Below, piece by piece: positions 1 through 9,422 of a stretch of DNA of 64,000 bases; positions within the stretch are counted from its first letter, which is position 1; each line of letters starts with the position of its first letter. The DNA comes from Providencia stuartii (GTDB taxonomy: Bacteria > Pseudomonadota > Gammaproteobacteria > Enterobacterales > Enterobacteriaceae), in NCBI GenBank assembly GCA_900455155.1, contig UGUC01000002.1, forward strand, positions 744,001-808,000, in the 5' to 3' direction. Below the pieces are notes generated by a model. That model saw only the letters and a program-made list of their open reading frames with translations, did not search any database and was not told the origin of the DNA. Both the position numbers and the translations under genes were made by a program.

Positions 1-1
1 T

Positions 2-604
2 GCATGGCCAAATATCCAGTTCCACTTTTTGCCTGTTGCAATTAATTACAACGGCAGTAATGCAGTAAATGTACATGGTTTCCAAGCTCACGTAGGCTCT
101 ATGCGTTCGCCGAGTCGAGGGCGTGTGAGGATAAAGTCAACGGATCCTTACCAACACCCGAGTATTTTGTTTAATTACATGTCGAGTGAGCAGGATTGGG
201 AAGAGTTCCGTGCCGCCATTCGCATTACCCGCGAAATTATGGCTCAGCCAGCATTAGACCCGTACCGAGGTGAGGAAATTAGCCCCGGTAAGCATGTTCA
301 ATCAGACGACGAGCTTGATGCTTTTGTCCGCGAGCGCGCTGAAACGGCATTCCATCCTTGTGGCTCTTGTAAGATGGGATACGATGAAATGGCGGTCGTT
401 GATGGTGCAGGTCGTGTACATGGCCTTGAAAATCTAAGAGTGATTGACGCTTCAATCATGCCTTTGATTATTACAGGTAACTTGAATGCAACGACAATTA
501 TGATCGCCGAAAAGATGGCGGATAAAATCCGTGGGCGTGAACCCTTACCGGCAAGTCAGGCTGATTATTATGTTGCAGGGGATGCCCCTGTTCGCCAGCT
601 ATAG
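2..604 (+). CDS. betA: Choline dehydrogenase, C-terminal part
   Basis: This is the 3' end of a GMC-family flavoprotein that oxidises choline to betaine aldehyde for osmoprotection at the inner membrane. The frame is open from the first base, so the 5' part lies outside the window. About 200 C-terminal residues are visible. The motifs [22 protein letters not shown], the catalytic-region [11 protein letters not shown] and the FAD-proximal [18 protein letters not shown] are those of BetA. The gene ends at TAG 602-604 and is followed by a rho-independent terminator, so it is the last gene of its transcript. Its usual partners betB, betI and betT would lie upstream and cannot be checked here. Confidence 0.95.
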   Translation, partial: AWPNIQFHFLPVAINYNGSNAVNVHGFQAHVGSMRSPSRGRVRIKSTDPYQHPSILFNYMSSEQDWEEFRAAIRITREIMAQPALDPYRGEEISPGKHVQSDDELDAFVRERAETAFHPCGSCKMGYDEMAVVDGAGRVHGLENLRVIDASIMPLIITGNLNATTIMIAEKMADKIRGREPLPASQADYYVAGDAPVRQL

Positions 605-621
605 TTGCATTAATCTATCAA

Positions 622-651
622 TGGCCCCAGCCAGCGAAGGGGTCATTTTTT
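622..651 (+). terminator. Rho-independent terminator after betA
   Basis: Seven-base-pair stem (622-628 with 639-645, one G-U pair) followed by six T. It sits 18 bases after the betA stop. Confidence 0.75.
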
Positions 652-674
652 CGACCGACCAAAAAAAATCATCG

Positions 675-698
675 AAAAAAGCCCTCAATAAAGAGGGC
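675..698 (-). terminator. Rho-independent terminator facing left, probably for cutA
   Basis: Perfect GCCCTC/GAGGGC stem (681-686, 693-698) with a six-base loop. A run of A on its left reads as a T-tract on the minus strand. The nearest minus-strand gene upstream is cutA, about 140 bases away. Confidence 0.65.
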
Positions 699-835
699 AA
701 ATAAAGCGAAAACGAGAACTTCTGTATAGCATTTATTTTTTACTTACCATAGCAGACCAGTTAGCGAATCCATCGGTAACGCCACGGAGAGTGGAATATT
801 GAGAACAACCTCACTATTTAACACCATGATGACGC

Positions 836-1183
836 TTATTTGACTGATTTAACTAACCACGCCAAATATCCACTGTCGACCTGATCCAAATCGAGGCTAA
901 TCAATTCAGGAGTTTCGTATGGGTGGATTTCCTTGATAGCAGAAAACAATTCAGCTTGGTTTTTATTAGTAGATTTAATGAGTAACAGTACCTCTTTATC
1001 TTGTGCGATCTCGTTCTTCCATTGATAAATGGAGGTTATCTCAGGCAGTAATGAAACACAGGCCGCCAAGCGTCTATCTAATAACTGTTGAGCAATCTTG
1101 ACCGCATTATTTTGGCTGTTTGTTGTACATAAAATAATGCAAGGTTGGTGCTCTTTATAACAATTTACATCATGCTTTATCAT
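836..1183 (-). CDS. cutA: Divalent-cation tolerance protein CutA
   Basis: 115-residue protein of the small trimeric CutA1 family, linked in E. coli to copper tolerance. The length matches the family (about 112). Characteristic segments are LDRRLAACVSLLP, the SIYQW(K) strand, and the C-terminal HPYETPELISLDLDQVDSGYLAWL, quoted here in parts: HPYETPELI and YLAWL. The residues before CIILCTT are variable in the family, so the exact start is uncertain. The gene stands alone on the minus strand. In E. coli cutA lies next to dsbD, but no dsbD is seen here. The biochemical role of the family is not well settled. Confidence 0.92.
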   Translation of the reverse strand: MIKHDVNCYKEHQPCIILCTTNSQNNAVKIAQQLLDRRLAACVSLLPEITSIYQWKNEIAQDKEVLLLIKSTNKNQAELFSAIKEIHPYETPELISLDLDQVDSGYLAWLVKSVK

Positions 1184-1851
1184 CTATATTTCCTTAGAAT
1201 AGTTATCTAGTTCAGAGTGTCCATGATTAAGATTAGATTAAATAACCACAATATGTATGAAGTTTAATCAAGTGATAATTGTAATGTAGTGGTAAATAGT
1301 TTCCTACTAGACTATCTAATAAGATATAAGGTTATTAAAACATCTAAGTACATATTGATGAATAGCGTGTTATTTGTACATTTAACTCGAAATTTTTGAA
1401 TTTGTTATTTAATGCTATTTAGCAAAATTAAGATTATTTGTATGAATAATTCGATTCAGCCTGCATTTTTACCTATTGTAATATAAATAAATCATTGGGT
1501 TTTGTATATTGTTGATGTTTCAACGTCTATTTTAAATTAAATAAACAATGTTTTTTGTATGGTTAATTATTTAAGGCAATAAACGTGCTTTTTATATGAA
1601 TGTTATACATTGTCGTTGTCGTTTATAAAATAAAAGTTAATATTATGATGGTTCCTTGTTAAATACTATTAGTAAATTGTTGTAATTACTAATTACTCTT
1701 TGTTACTAAATTTAAATCGTTTTTTATATGTAAAAATAGCTATGTCAATGATAACGATCAATGTCTGCCAAAGATATTTAGTTAACATATTTGTAATGAT
1801 AAAAAATATATTGCTAAGAATTTTTTATTTCCATCTTAAAAACATGTATGG
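1184..1851. other. Long AT-rich intergenic region, divergent
   Basis: 668 bases between divergent cutA and a DASS carrier. Very AT-rich, with many short A and T tracts and no convincing open frame, hairpin or RNA gene. It probably holds the two opposing promoters and the control region of the carrier. I could not identify a specific operator. Confidence 0.5.
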
Positions 1852-3333
1852 ATGCCCGATATGAATAAACTGACCCCATTAAAACCTATACCTACATTGA
1901 TAGCAGTTGCAATCACACTTATTATTTGGTTCTTAATCCCTGTTCCCGAAGGTGTTAATCCCGATGCTTGGCATCTATTAGCACTCTTTGTTGGAACGAT
2001 CGCCGCAATTATTGGTAAAGCCCTTCCTATTGGCGGTGTTTCCATTATTGCCATTGCTTTAGTGGCTGCAACGGGAGTGACTAATCCAAACTCCACAAAG
2101 GATGCGATAGCGGATGCGTTAAGTGGTTTCTCAAATGACCTGATTTGGTTAATCGGTATTTCTATTATGGTTTCAATGAGCCTAAATAAAACCGGATTAG
2201 GCGCGAGGATTGGCTATTATGTTATTTCCTTATTTGGTAAAAAAACATTAGGTATTGCTTATTCACTGGCGATTGCAGAAACAGTACTTGCGCCAGTGAC
2301 CCCAAGTAATACTGCGCGTGGCGGGGGGATCATTCACCCTATTATGCGCTCCATTGCGGATAGTTTTGGCTCTAAGGCCGATGATGGTACTGCCGGTAAA
2401 ATAGGGCGTTATCTCTCTTTGGTTAACTATAATATTAACCCGATTACTTCAGCGATGTTTATTACCGCGACGGCGCCAAACCCTTTAATTGTCAGTTTGA
2501 TTGTCAGCGAAGCTGGAGGAGCAAATGAATTAACTTGGTCAATGTGGGCGCTAGCAGCATTTGCACCTGCTTTGGTGTCGTTAATTTTGATGCCGTTAGT
2601 TATCTATTTCATGTATAAACCTGAAATTACTTCAACCCCTGATGCGCCTAATTTTGCAAAACAGCGTTTACAACAATTGGGCCCAATTTCATTACCAGAA
2701 GTTATTACGCTTGGTGTGTTTGTGCTATTACTGGTGATGTGGGCAGGTGTACCCGAACACGTATTTGGACCTGCTTATAAGATTAACGCAACAACCGCCG
2801 CATTTATTGGACTGGGTATTTTATTAGCCACGGGCGTCATCAATTGGGATGATGTATTAAAAAACAAAGGGGCTTGGGATACCGTTGTTTGGTTTGCTGC
2901 TTTGGTGATGATGGCAAGTTTCTTAGGTAAGCTAGGTTTAATTAAATGGATGTCCATCTCAGTAGGGACTTCAATCGATAATATGGGATTGAGTTGGGTT
3001 TGGGGAGCATTAATCCTTGTGCTTATCTATGTCTACTCACACTACTTCTTTGCGAGTACAACCGCCCACATTACCGCGATGTTTGCTGCTTTCTTTGCGG
3101 CTGGTTTAGCGCTTGGCGCTCCACCGATGTTACTCGGCTTAACCTTAGCATTCTCCTCTTCTTTGATGATGTCTCTGACCCATTACGGCACAGGAACTGC
3201 CCCCATTATTTTCGGTTCAGGCTACGTAACACTCGGCGAGTGGTGGAAAGCCGGATTTGTGATGAGTGTCGTCAACCTTATTATCTGGATTGGTTTAGGC
3301 AGTATTTGGTGGAAAGTCTTAGGTTTCTGGTAA
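1852..3333 (+). CDS. DASS-family sodium/anion (dicarboxylate) symporter
   Basis: 493-residue polytopic membrane protein of the divalent anion:Na+ symporter family (SLC13/CitT-like). The two family signatures are visible: the first SNT motif within APVTPSNTARGGG and the second in the C-terminal half around LTHYGTGTAPIIFGSGY. About a dozen hydrophobic segments are spread along the length. Substrates in the family are C4-dicarboxylates, 2-oxoglutarate, citrate or tartrate, and the sequence does not tell which. ATG 1852 or ATG 1861 could be the start; neither has a strong ribosome site. It is monocistronic, with a terminator directly after it, and has no frameshift. Confidence 0.88.
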   Translation: MPDMNKLTPLKPIPTLIAVAITLIIWFLIPVPEGVNPDAWHLLALFVGTIAAIIGKALPIGGVSIIAIALVAATGVTNPNSTKDAIADALSGFSNDLIWLIGISIMVSMSLNKTGLGARIGYYVISLFGKKTLGIAYSLAIAETVLAPVTPSNTARGGGIIHPIMRSIADSFGSKADDGTAGKIGRYLSLVNYNINPITSAMFITATAPNPLIVSLIVSEAGGANELTWSMWALAAFAPALVSLILMPLVIYFMYKPEITSTPDAPNFAKQRLQQLGPISLPEVITLGVFVLLLVMWAGVPEHVFGPAYKINATTAAFIGLGILLATGVINWDDVLKNKGAWDTVVWFAALVMMASFLGKLGLIKWMSISVGTSIDNMGLSWVWGALILVLIYVYSHYFFASTTAHITAMFAAFFAAGLALGAPPMLLGLTLAFSSSLMMSLTHYGTGTAPIIFGSGYVTLGEWWKAGFVMSVVNLIIWIGLGSIWWKVLGFW

Positions 3334-3356
3334 TTCATTACTCAAACAAAAACCGC

Positions 3357-3388
3357 AATGGCCGGAGAAGATCCCGGCCATTTTTTTG
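3357..3388. terminator. Bidirectional terminator
   Basis: Stem AATGGCCGG/CCGGCCATT (3357-3365 with 3374-3382) followed by a run of T on the plus strand and preceded by A's. It lies between the convergent DASS gene and the small membrane-protein gene and could serve both. Confidence 0.8.
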
Positions 3389-3389
3389 T

Positions 3390-3599
3390 TTAGTAGGATG
3401 TCAACAGTAATACAATAGCGGTAGAGATACACGCCGTTAACATTACTTTAGACCAACTGAGATTGAACGATGAGTTCATGGCATTTTTCCATAACAAGCT
3501 AATTTCAGCAGGATGAGCATATTTGCGTGTATTAATAGCGCTTTTTATCTGACTAATTTTCTCTGAATCGTTATATGGATGTTTATGTGTGATTGACAT
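3390..3599 (-). CDS. Small single-pass membrane protein, unknown function
   Basis: 69 residues: a polar N-terminal half and one C-terminal hydrophobic segment (VMLTACISTAIVLLL) ending two residues before the C-terminus, so it looks tail-anchored. A good ribosome-binding site (AGGTAGG about 6 bases before the ATG) supports the start and a real gene. It is convergent with the DASS carrier and shares its terminator. I do not recognise the family. Confidence 0.6.
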   Translation of the reverse strand: MSITHKHPYNDSEKISQIKSAINTRKYAHPAEISLLWKNAMNSSFNLSWSKVMLTACISTAIVLLLTSY

Positions 3600-3924
3600 A
3601 TCGACCTACCTTTTTGAGCTGATGCGTAATGTGCTCACTGCATCAAGCCATTGATTAATTATCTATTTGCATTATGTCACCCCAAAATTTCAGAAAAATT
3701 GACCAGTTTAATGGCATATTTCCCCATTTATTCGATGAGAAAACAGTCAATAGGAAGGAATAGTGATTGATAACTGTATTTTATTAATGTCATTGGCGTG
3801 TTAAGAGGAAATGAAGAGGTTTTCAAAGCCCTATTTAATCAAGGAGGCAAAATAGAGATTGGCATAAATGGTATAGACAGTATGATGATGACAATAATGT
3901 CGTGATTGATAGGTAAAATAAAAT

Positions 3925-4797
3925 ATGCAGTCGCAAAGGAAAGCCGAACTATTTTTAGTGCTGACCACTTTTATTGCCGCATGGGGATGGATTTTTTCTC
4001 GTGAAGCTGTACAAGGCATGCCAATATTTGCTTTTTTAGGTAGTCGTTTCTTATTGGCGGCGATCATTCTAGCCCCTTTTTGTTGGGGGAAACGCCATCA
4101 TATTCGCTTGCAACAACTACCGAGTATTTTGATGACGGGGGGATGGATGGCCCTCAACCTCGTTTTATGGATTTATGCCGTTGCTACAACAGACTCGCTA
4201 GGTGAGGGCGCGTTTATCATGAGCCTAGCCATGCTGTTTGTGCCATTAGTGGGTTGGGTGCTTTTAAAAATACGGCCGACACGTTATTTTTGGCAAGCGT
4301 TACCTGTTGCAGTATTAGGCTTAGCGTGTTTAACCCTGTTTAAGGGGCAAGTTCAGTTTAAGAGTAGTCAACTTTGGTTTTTAGCTGCCGCAATCGTTCA
4401 AGCCATTTATTTCTGCTATACCAGCGTCTATGCGCGTAGTGTTCCTGTTTTACCTTTAACGGCTATTCAGTTGGCTTGTACGGGCGTGGTTGGTTTGACG
4501 TTATCTCTTTTATTAGAGGAGTGGCCAACCACGTTAGCGCCATCGATATTGATGTGGTTTATTGCCAGTGTGGTGATAGCAACCAGCTTACGTTTTATTT
4601 TGCAGTTGATTGGGCAAAAAAATACCACTGCCGCGAACGCTGCCATTATTATGATTTTAGAACCGGTGATGACCGTGTTTGTTGCTGCCATTTGGTATCA
4701 TGAACGGATGCCAATGATCCAAATAATAGGTTGTATTCTTATTTTAAGTGCTCTCTTTTATTATCGATGGCGCTCTTTTCGAGCATTATCAAAATAA
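3925..4797 (+). CDS. EamA/DMT-family transporter
   Basis: 290-residue membrane protein with two EamA repeats, about residues 8-135 and 148-285, giving around ten transmembrane helices. Such drug/metabolite transporters export or import small metabolites; enteric relatives include RhtA and YdcZ-type carriers. Substrate unknown. The pattern LVLTTFIAAWGWIFSREA in helix 1 and LEPVMTVFVAAIWYHERM near the end is typical of the family. Its length is normal and it has no frameshift. The gene stands alone. Confidence 0.85.
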   Translation: MQSQRKAELFLVLTTFIAAWGWIFSREAVQGMPIFAFLGSRFLLAAIILAPFCWGKRHHIRLQQLPSILMTGGWMALNLVLWIYAVATTDSLGEGAFIMSLAMLFVPLVGWVLLKIRPTRYFWQALPVAVLGLACLTLFKGQVQFKSSQLWFLAAAIVQAIYFCYTSVYARSVPVLPLTAIQLACTGVVGLTLSLLLEEWPTTLAPSILMWFIASVVIATSLRFILQLIGQKNTTAANAAIIMILEPVMTVFVAAIWYHERMPMIQIIGCILILSALFYYRWRSFRALSK

Positions 4798-4957
4798 GAC
4801 TTTTACTAAAAATAGTCCTTATAATAGAGATTTTTTAAATTAAAGCAGCTATTATTATTTACATGAGAAAGGTATGGGTAATTAATCTAAATATGACTCT
4901 CTTATTTAAATTTTTTAGATTAATAGTAATGCAAACTAAATTTATAATAGGCTAAAG

Positions 4958-5278
4958 ATGAAAAAGATCGCATTAATTTTGGGTATGGCAGGCATTATGA
5001 CATTATTAGCAGCATGCTCGGATGATAAAGCCGAAATCGCTGAATCTAAAAAAGTTTTTGTGAGTGATTGTGTGAAAGCGTCTGGGAGTCCAGCCGGTGA
5101 AACCGCAGATGCTATTAGCGCAATTTGTGCCTGTGCATATGACAAAACAATCGAAAAATACGGTTTGAAAGAATATAAACGTATTGAAGGTGAATTAGCG
5201 AAATCAGCAACAGCAGAAGCTGATTTTCAAAAATCAATGGTTGAATTTGTTAATCAGTGTACAAAAGCTGAGCGTTAA
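4958..5278 (+). CDS. Small putative lipoprotein
   Basis: 106 residues with a lipoprotein signal peptide: MKK start, hydrophobic core, and lipobox LLAAC with the acylated Cys at about residue 20. The next residues are SDD; Asp at +2 (after Ser or Asp) would favour inner-membrane retention if the Cys is followed directly by Asp, but here Ser is +2, suggesting outer-membrane sorting. The mature part has four more Cys (two in ICACAY), which could form disulphides in the periplasm. Family not recognised. A strong hairpin follows. Confidence 0.7.
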   Translation: MKKIALILGMAGIMTLLAACSDDKAEIAESKKVFVSDCVKASGSPAGETADAISAICACAYDKTIEKYGLKEYKRIEGELAKSATAEADFQKSMVEFVNQCTKAER

Positions 5279-5289
5279 TTAAGATATAT

Positions 5290-5319
5290 CACAGCGGTAA
5301 GTGTCTTGTTACCGCTGTG
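5290..5319. terminator. Hairpin between convergent genes
   Basis: Perfect 11-bp stem CACAGCGGTAA/TTACCGCTGTG with an 8-base loop, between the lipoprotein gene and the convergent oxidoreductase. There is no T-run, so it could be a transcript-end stabiliser or a weak bidirectional terminator. Confidence 0.6.
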
Positions 5320-5326
5320 ACTATTA

Positions 5327-6421
5327 TTATGCGCTAAATAACTTTTTATATTGATAAGGCGCACTGCGTAAATATTGTGGTGCAACACTGATATTTTGCC
5401 CTAGTTGTGCTGCCGCATGCCAAGGCCAACGAGGGTTAAAAAGTATCCCTCGACCGATTGATACAAAATCCGCTTGCCCAGTAGCGATTATCGCTTCGGC
5501 TTGATTAGGCTCAGTAATAAGGCCGACGGCAATCACCGGCATCATTGTATGCTCATGAATAGCTTGAGCGAGTGGCACTTGGTAATTGGGGCTAATAGGG
5601 ATCTGCTGCTCAGACGATAACCCCCCTGACGAGACGTGTATATAATCACAGCCTAGTTCTTCGAGTTGTTCAGTAAGTTCAATGGATTCAGGAACCCCCC
5701 ATCCACCACTAACCCAGTCGGTTGCAGAAATTCGAACGCCAACAGCAATATTGGGATTAACTGCATCTCTAACCGCACGAAATACATCGATTAATAGACG
5801 ACTGCGGTTTTTAAAATTGCCCCCATATTCATCTTGGCGCTGGTTCGCGATTGGCGATAAAAATTGATGCAATAAATAACCGTGGGCTGCATGGATTTCA
5901 ATAACATCAAATCCCGCATATTCTGCACGTTTAGCCGCATCGACAAATTGTTGTTGGATGTCGTGGATCTCTTGTTTGCTCAGTTCTCTTGGCGGGTGTG
6001 AATGACCAAAAGGCAAGTTTGACGCAGAGACCGTTTCCCAGCCATTTTGTTCTTGTTTAGAGAGGCTCTGACCACCCAGCCAAGGGAGATCCGTTGAGGC
6101 TTTTCTACCTGCATGAGCGATTTGAATACCTAAGCGTGCATCAGCAAATTGCCTGATATCTGCTAACATATTTTTTAGGGCGGTTGCCTGTTCATCATTC
6201 CAGATACCGAGATCTTTATAGGTGATACGCCCAGCGGGGGTGACTGCGCTAGCTTCGACAATAACTAACGATGCCCCTGAAAGCGCGAGATTCATATAGT
6301 GTGAATGATGCCAAGCGGTTGGCATGCCGTCGATGGCGGAATATTGGCACATCGGTGGAACAATGATCCTGTTTTTTAGGGAAATTTGCCCCAAAGCTGC
6401 GGGGGAAAATAGGAAGCTCAT
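5327..6421 (-). CDS. Old-yellow-enzyme family NADPH:flavin oxidoreductase (YqjM/XenA type)
   Basis: 364 residues, a complete FMN-binding TIM barrel. The N-terminal PPMCQYSA with its Cys, the HxxH-type IAHAGRKAS strand, HAAHGYLLHQFLSP, NQRQDEYGG and the phosphate-binding SIGRGILFNPRWPW are those of the YqjM/XenA subgroup. These enzymes reduce activated C=C bonds of enals, enones and nitro compounds at the expense of NADPH, in the cytosol. It lies alone on the minus strand with no visible regulator. The physiological substrate cannot be inferred. Confidence 0.9.
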   Translation of the reverse strand: MSFLFSPAALGQISLKNRIIVPPMCQYSAIDGMPTAWHHSHYMNLALSGASLVIVEASAVTPAGRITYKDLGIWNDEQATALKNMLADIRQFADARLGIQIAHAGRKASTDLPWLGGQSLSKQEQNGWETVSASNLPFGHSHPPRELSKQEIHDIQQQFVDAAKRAEYAGFDVIEIHAAHGYLLHQFLSPIANQRQDEYGGNFKNRSRLLIDVFRAVRDAVNPNIAVGVRISATDWVSGGWGVPESIELTEQLEELGCDYIHVSSGGLSSEQQIPISPNYQVPLAQAIHEHTMMPVIAVGLITEPNQAEAIIATGQADFVSIGRGILFNPRWPWHAAAQLGQNISVAPQYLRSAPYQYKKLFSA

Positions 6422-7018
6422 CTGTCTTGTTCCTTAGTGATCATGATTAATTTATCCATGATACAAGTAAGTTCAGTATCATTTTGTGCTGTTCATGTGG
6501 TTTTTTACAGTTAAAGCTCAATTCTATTAGTCACAGAATAATGCAAGTAGATAAGTATAAATTTGAGAACTATGTGAAAAAGTATAATTTTCTGTCTGTT
6601 TCTCCTCATTGTGAAAATAAAACACTAAAAAAAAAATAGAAAACATAAACTAGTTTGATAATTAAAAATAATTACCCTCTTATAATCGCCAGCTTAGCAA
6701 TTAAGTAAATAAAAAACAATTAATATTGGTATTAATTTTAACTAATGGTTTTAATGGTGCTAATAGAGTTTTGCTCTAAGTTTTTATCTTAAACGCTGAT
6801 TTTTATGGCTAATTTTTAGGTTGTTATTCAGCAAAAAAATGATCTAGCTCTTGCGAAAATTAATTTTGATTTATATAAGGTCAGGGAGATAGATGTGTAT
6901 TTACCGTATATTCAAAATGCATATCGCAACATTGAAAATATACAATGGAATAAATTAATACTCGTTTAAGTGTATTTAATTTTCACCTTAAAAATATAAT
7001 TCTAATAAGGAACTCAAT
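6422..7018. other. Divergent intergenic region with a possible leader ORF
   Basis: 597 AT-rich bases between the divergent oxidoreductase and CitMHS genes. Near the CitMHS side, a 21-codon ORF (6893-6958) starts with ATG a few bases after AGGGAG, an excellent Shine-Dalgarno. It ends 60 bases before the carrier gene and could be a leader peptide. Otherwise no gene or clear operator is seen. Confidence 0.35.
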
Positions 7019-8335
7019 GTGTTAACAATTATCGGTATATTGATCATTCTTTCCATCGTCACCTTGCTTATGATGGGAAAAGTTAGCCCTATCATTGCAA
7101 TGTCTTGTATTCCTTTTATTGGCGCCCTGATTGCAGGGTATTCAATCCCTGAAATTTCAGCTTTTTTTGAAAGCGGTATCAATAAAGTCTCTAAAGTGGC
7201 GGCGATGTTCCTGTTCGCTATTTTATTCTTTAGTTTGATGAAAGATTTGCATATTTTTGATCCTCTTATCCGTTTGATGGTCAAAATGACGCGAGGCAAT
7301 GTGATCATTGTGTGTGTGATGACCACACTAATTGCGGGTGTCGTGCATTTAGATGGCTCTGGTGCCGCGACATTCCTGATTATTATTCCAGCACTGCTGC
7401 CTTTATATCGCCAGCTCGGCATGAGCCCTTATTTAATGTTGTTATTGATGTGCGCCAGTATGGGGATTATGAACATGGTGCCATGGGGTGGCCCATTAGG
7501 CCGTGCTTCTGCGGTGACAGGCATTGATGCCGCAACGTTATGGCAAAGCTTGATCCCTGTGCAGATCATCGGTATGGCTGGTGCTGTGGTATTCGCAGTA
7601 ATTATGGGTTTACGTGAGAAACGCCGTATTGCCGCTGCTGCACTTAAAGGCACAAGTCCGTATCTGATGGACTCTTTATTGCCTGCTAATGAGCAAATAG
7701 CGGATGTGAATGAACAAATAAACAAGCCACAAAAGCCATGGATTAACGGTGGGTTAATTGTCGCTTCTATTATTTGTCTGGCATTTGGACTGTTATCGGC
7801 GCCTTATGTGTTTATGATTGCGTTATCAATCGCCTTGCTGGTTAATTTTCCTAATCCGAAAGATCAAATGAAGGTTCTCTCTGAACATGCCCCACAAGCG
7901 TTAGGCATGGTCGCGATTATTCTCGCTGCGGGTGCTTTCCTCGGTATTTTGTCGGATGGGGGAATGCTAAAATCGATCGCTGAAGATTTAACGGCAATAT
8001 TACCAACAGAATGGGTCTCTAAAATCCATATCTTTGTTGGCATCCTCGGCGTACCGATGGATATTTTCACCAGTACCGATGCGTATTACTTTGCTCTGCT
8101 ACCTATTATTCAGCAAATCGCTGAAACGGCTGGTGTAGACCCCTCTTCGGTCGTATATGCAATGGCAATTGGTAATAACGCCGGAACATTTGTTAGCCCA
8201 TTCTCGCCAGCTGCATGGTTGGCAATGGGGCTTGCTGGAATTGATATGGGGCGCCATCTGCGCTATTCATTCGGTTGGATTTGGCTGTTTAGCTTCTTCA
8301 CCTTAGCGGTAGGTGCTGTACTCGGCTTATATTAA
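7019..8335 (+). CDS. CitMHS-family citrate/organic-acid transporter
   Basis: 438-residue membrane protein of the CitMHS family (metal-citrate:proton symporters such as CitM/CitN). Recognisable parts are the HLDGSGAATFLIIIPALLPLY stretch (read as HLDGSGAATF and PALLPLY), MVPWGGPLGRAS and the C-terminal GTFVSPFSPAAWLA. The start is GTG 7019, since the overlapping ATG at 7017 reads only Met-Cys-stop. AAGGA is placed about 7 bases upstream of the GTG. It is 3 kb from the citrate-lyase locus, so a role in citrate or metal-citrate uptake is plausible but inferred. A strong terminator follows. Confidence 0.87.
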   Translation: MLTIIGILIILSIVTLLMMGKVSPIIAMSCIPFIGALIAGYSIPEISAFFESGINKVSKVAAMFLFAILFFSLMKDLHIFDPLIRLMVKMTRGNVIIVCVMTTLIAGVVHLDGSGAATFLIIIPALLPLYRQLGMSPYLMLLLMCASMGIMNMVPWGGPLGRASAVTGIDAATLWQSLIPVQIIGMAGAVVFAVIMGLREKRRIAAAALKGTSPYLMDSLLPANEQIADVNEQINKPQKPWINGGLIVASIICLAFGLLSAPYVFMIALSIALLVNFPNPKDQMKVLSEHAPQALGMVAIILAAGAFLGILSDGGMLKSIAEDLTAILPTEWVSKIHIFVGILGVPMDIFTSTDAYYFALLPIIQQIAETAGVDPSSVVYAMAIGNNAGTFVSPFSPAAWLAMGLAGIDMGRHLRYSFGWIWLFSFFTLAVGAVLGLY

Positions 8336-8363
8336 GCCACAGGTTAGCCTTTTAATGCATCGG

Positions 8364-8398
8364 TGTGCCCCTTAAGATAAGGGGCACATTGTCATTTT
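8364..8398 (+). terminator. Rho-independent terminator after the CitMHS gene
   Basis: Ten-base-pair perfect stem TGTGCCCCTT/AAGGGGCACA, five-base loop, then ATTGTCATTTTT. Confidence 0.8.
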
Positions 8399-8703
8399 TA
8401 ACGTTTAAAATTGAGGGAAAGGGGCTAAACAGCGCGACACAGCAAAAGTGAAAGTGGGCTGATACGCGATGAAAGCCACTCCATTACCGTCATAGATTCA
8501 GATTAAATTGATAGCCTTTTACTTGACAGTTAGGCTAGAATCGGCCTGTTTTTAAATGAATTTGTTACTTTTGAATAAGTAACACCCCATAACGAGGCCG
8601 TTCCGCGGAAGAGATATGTAATACCAACTCTTGATTTCTCACACAACACAGAGGCAAATCTTGCTAAAGGATTTGTTGTTTTTCCTATTTCTGTAGAGAA
8701 AGC

Positions 8704-9422
8704 ATGATGAATATGCAATCAAGAAAGTATGGTAGAACGTATCACTATCCGTTCTCACCTGGCACCACCAGTGATGATCGTATCAATAGCGATTGGTGGT
8801 CGCACATCCAGAATATTGAACAACTGGTACATACCGAAAAACTCGATGGTGAAAATAATTGCTTAAGCCAATATGGGGTTTTTGCTCGCTCGCATGCTGC
8901 GCCAACACAGTCAGCATGGAGCCAACAGATCCGCCAGCGCTGGCAGTTAATTAAAAAACGATTTAGGGGATATCGAACTGTTTGGCGAAAACCTCTATGC
9001 GATACACTCTATTGAATATCAACATATTGAAGATTACTTTCTATGTTTTTTGCCGTGCGACAAGGTGACTATTGGCTTAGCTGGGAAGAGGTGAAGTTTT
9101 ATGCCGCTTTATTTGATTTTCCAACAGTGCCGGAGCTAACCCTCAAGATTGATAGGCAACTTGGGCCACAGGCTTATGCGGCTCAGCTTAGTGAGGCCGC
9201 TTCACAAGATAGCCTTTTGGGGCTTGTGATACGTTTACTCAGCAACCTTGTAGTATGGAAGGCATTGTGACTCGCGATAGCCCGCCGTTTTTTGGTCGCT
9301 GATTTTATGCAGCATGTCTCTTTAAATATGTGCGAAAAAACCATGTTAAAACCGATATTCATTGGAAAAGACATTGGCAGCGAGCGAAGTTAGCGTTCGA
9401 ACGCCAAAAGGGGGAAGTATGA
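8704..9422 (+). CDS. RNA ligase family protein (several frameshifts)
   Basis: The reconstructed protein is about 235 residues and belongs to the nucleotidyltransferase RNA-ligase fold. Motif I appears as EKLDGEN, with Lys as the AMP-linked residue. Downstream pieces in shifted frames read DLGDIELFGENLYAIHSIEY (split by me as GDIELFGENLYA), WLSWEEVKFY and SMEGIVTRDSP, which fit motifs III, IIIa and IV (EGIV). The frame changes near 8965, 9040, 9215 and 9300. It ends in an ATGA overlap (9419-9422) with the next gene, so the two form one operon: ligase for sealing, partner for end healing. Whether it is truly broken or only badly sequenced cannot be decided here. Confidence 0.8.

Noticed and set aside
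702..826. 27-codon minus ORF between betA and cutA
   Set aside because: It reads MVLNSEVVLNIPLSVALPMD and a short tail, but there is no ribosome-binding site or known homologue, so chance is as likely.
8530..8718. 62-residue minus ORF upstream of the RNA-ligase gene
   Set aside because: No ribosome site, no family features, and it overlaps the ligase start region; more likely regulatory DNA.
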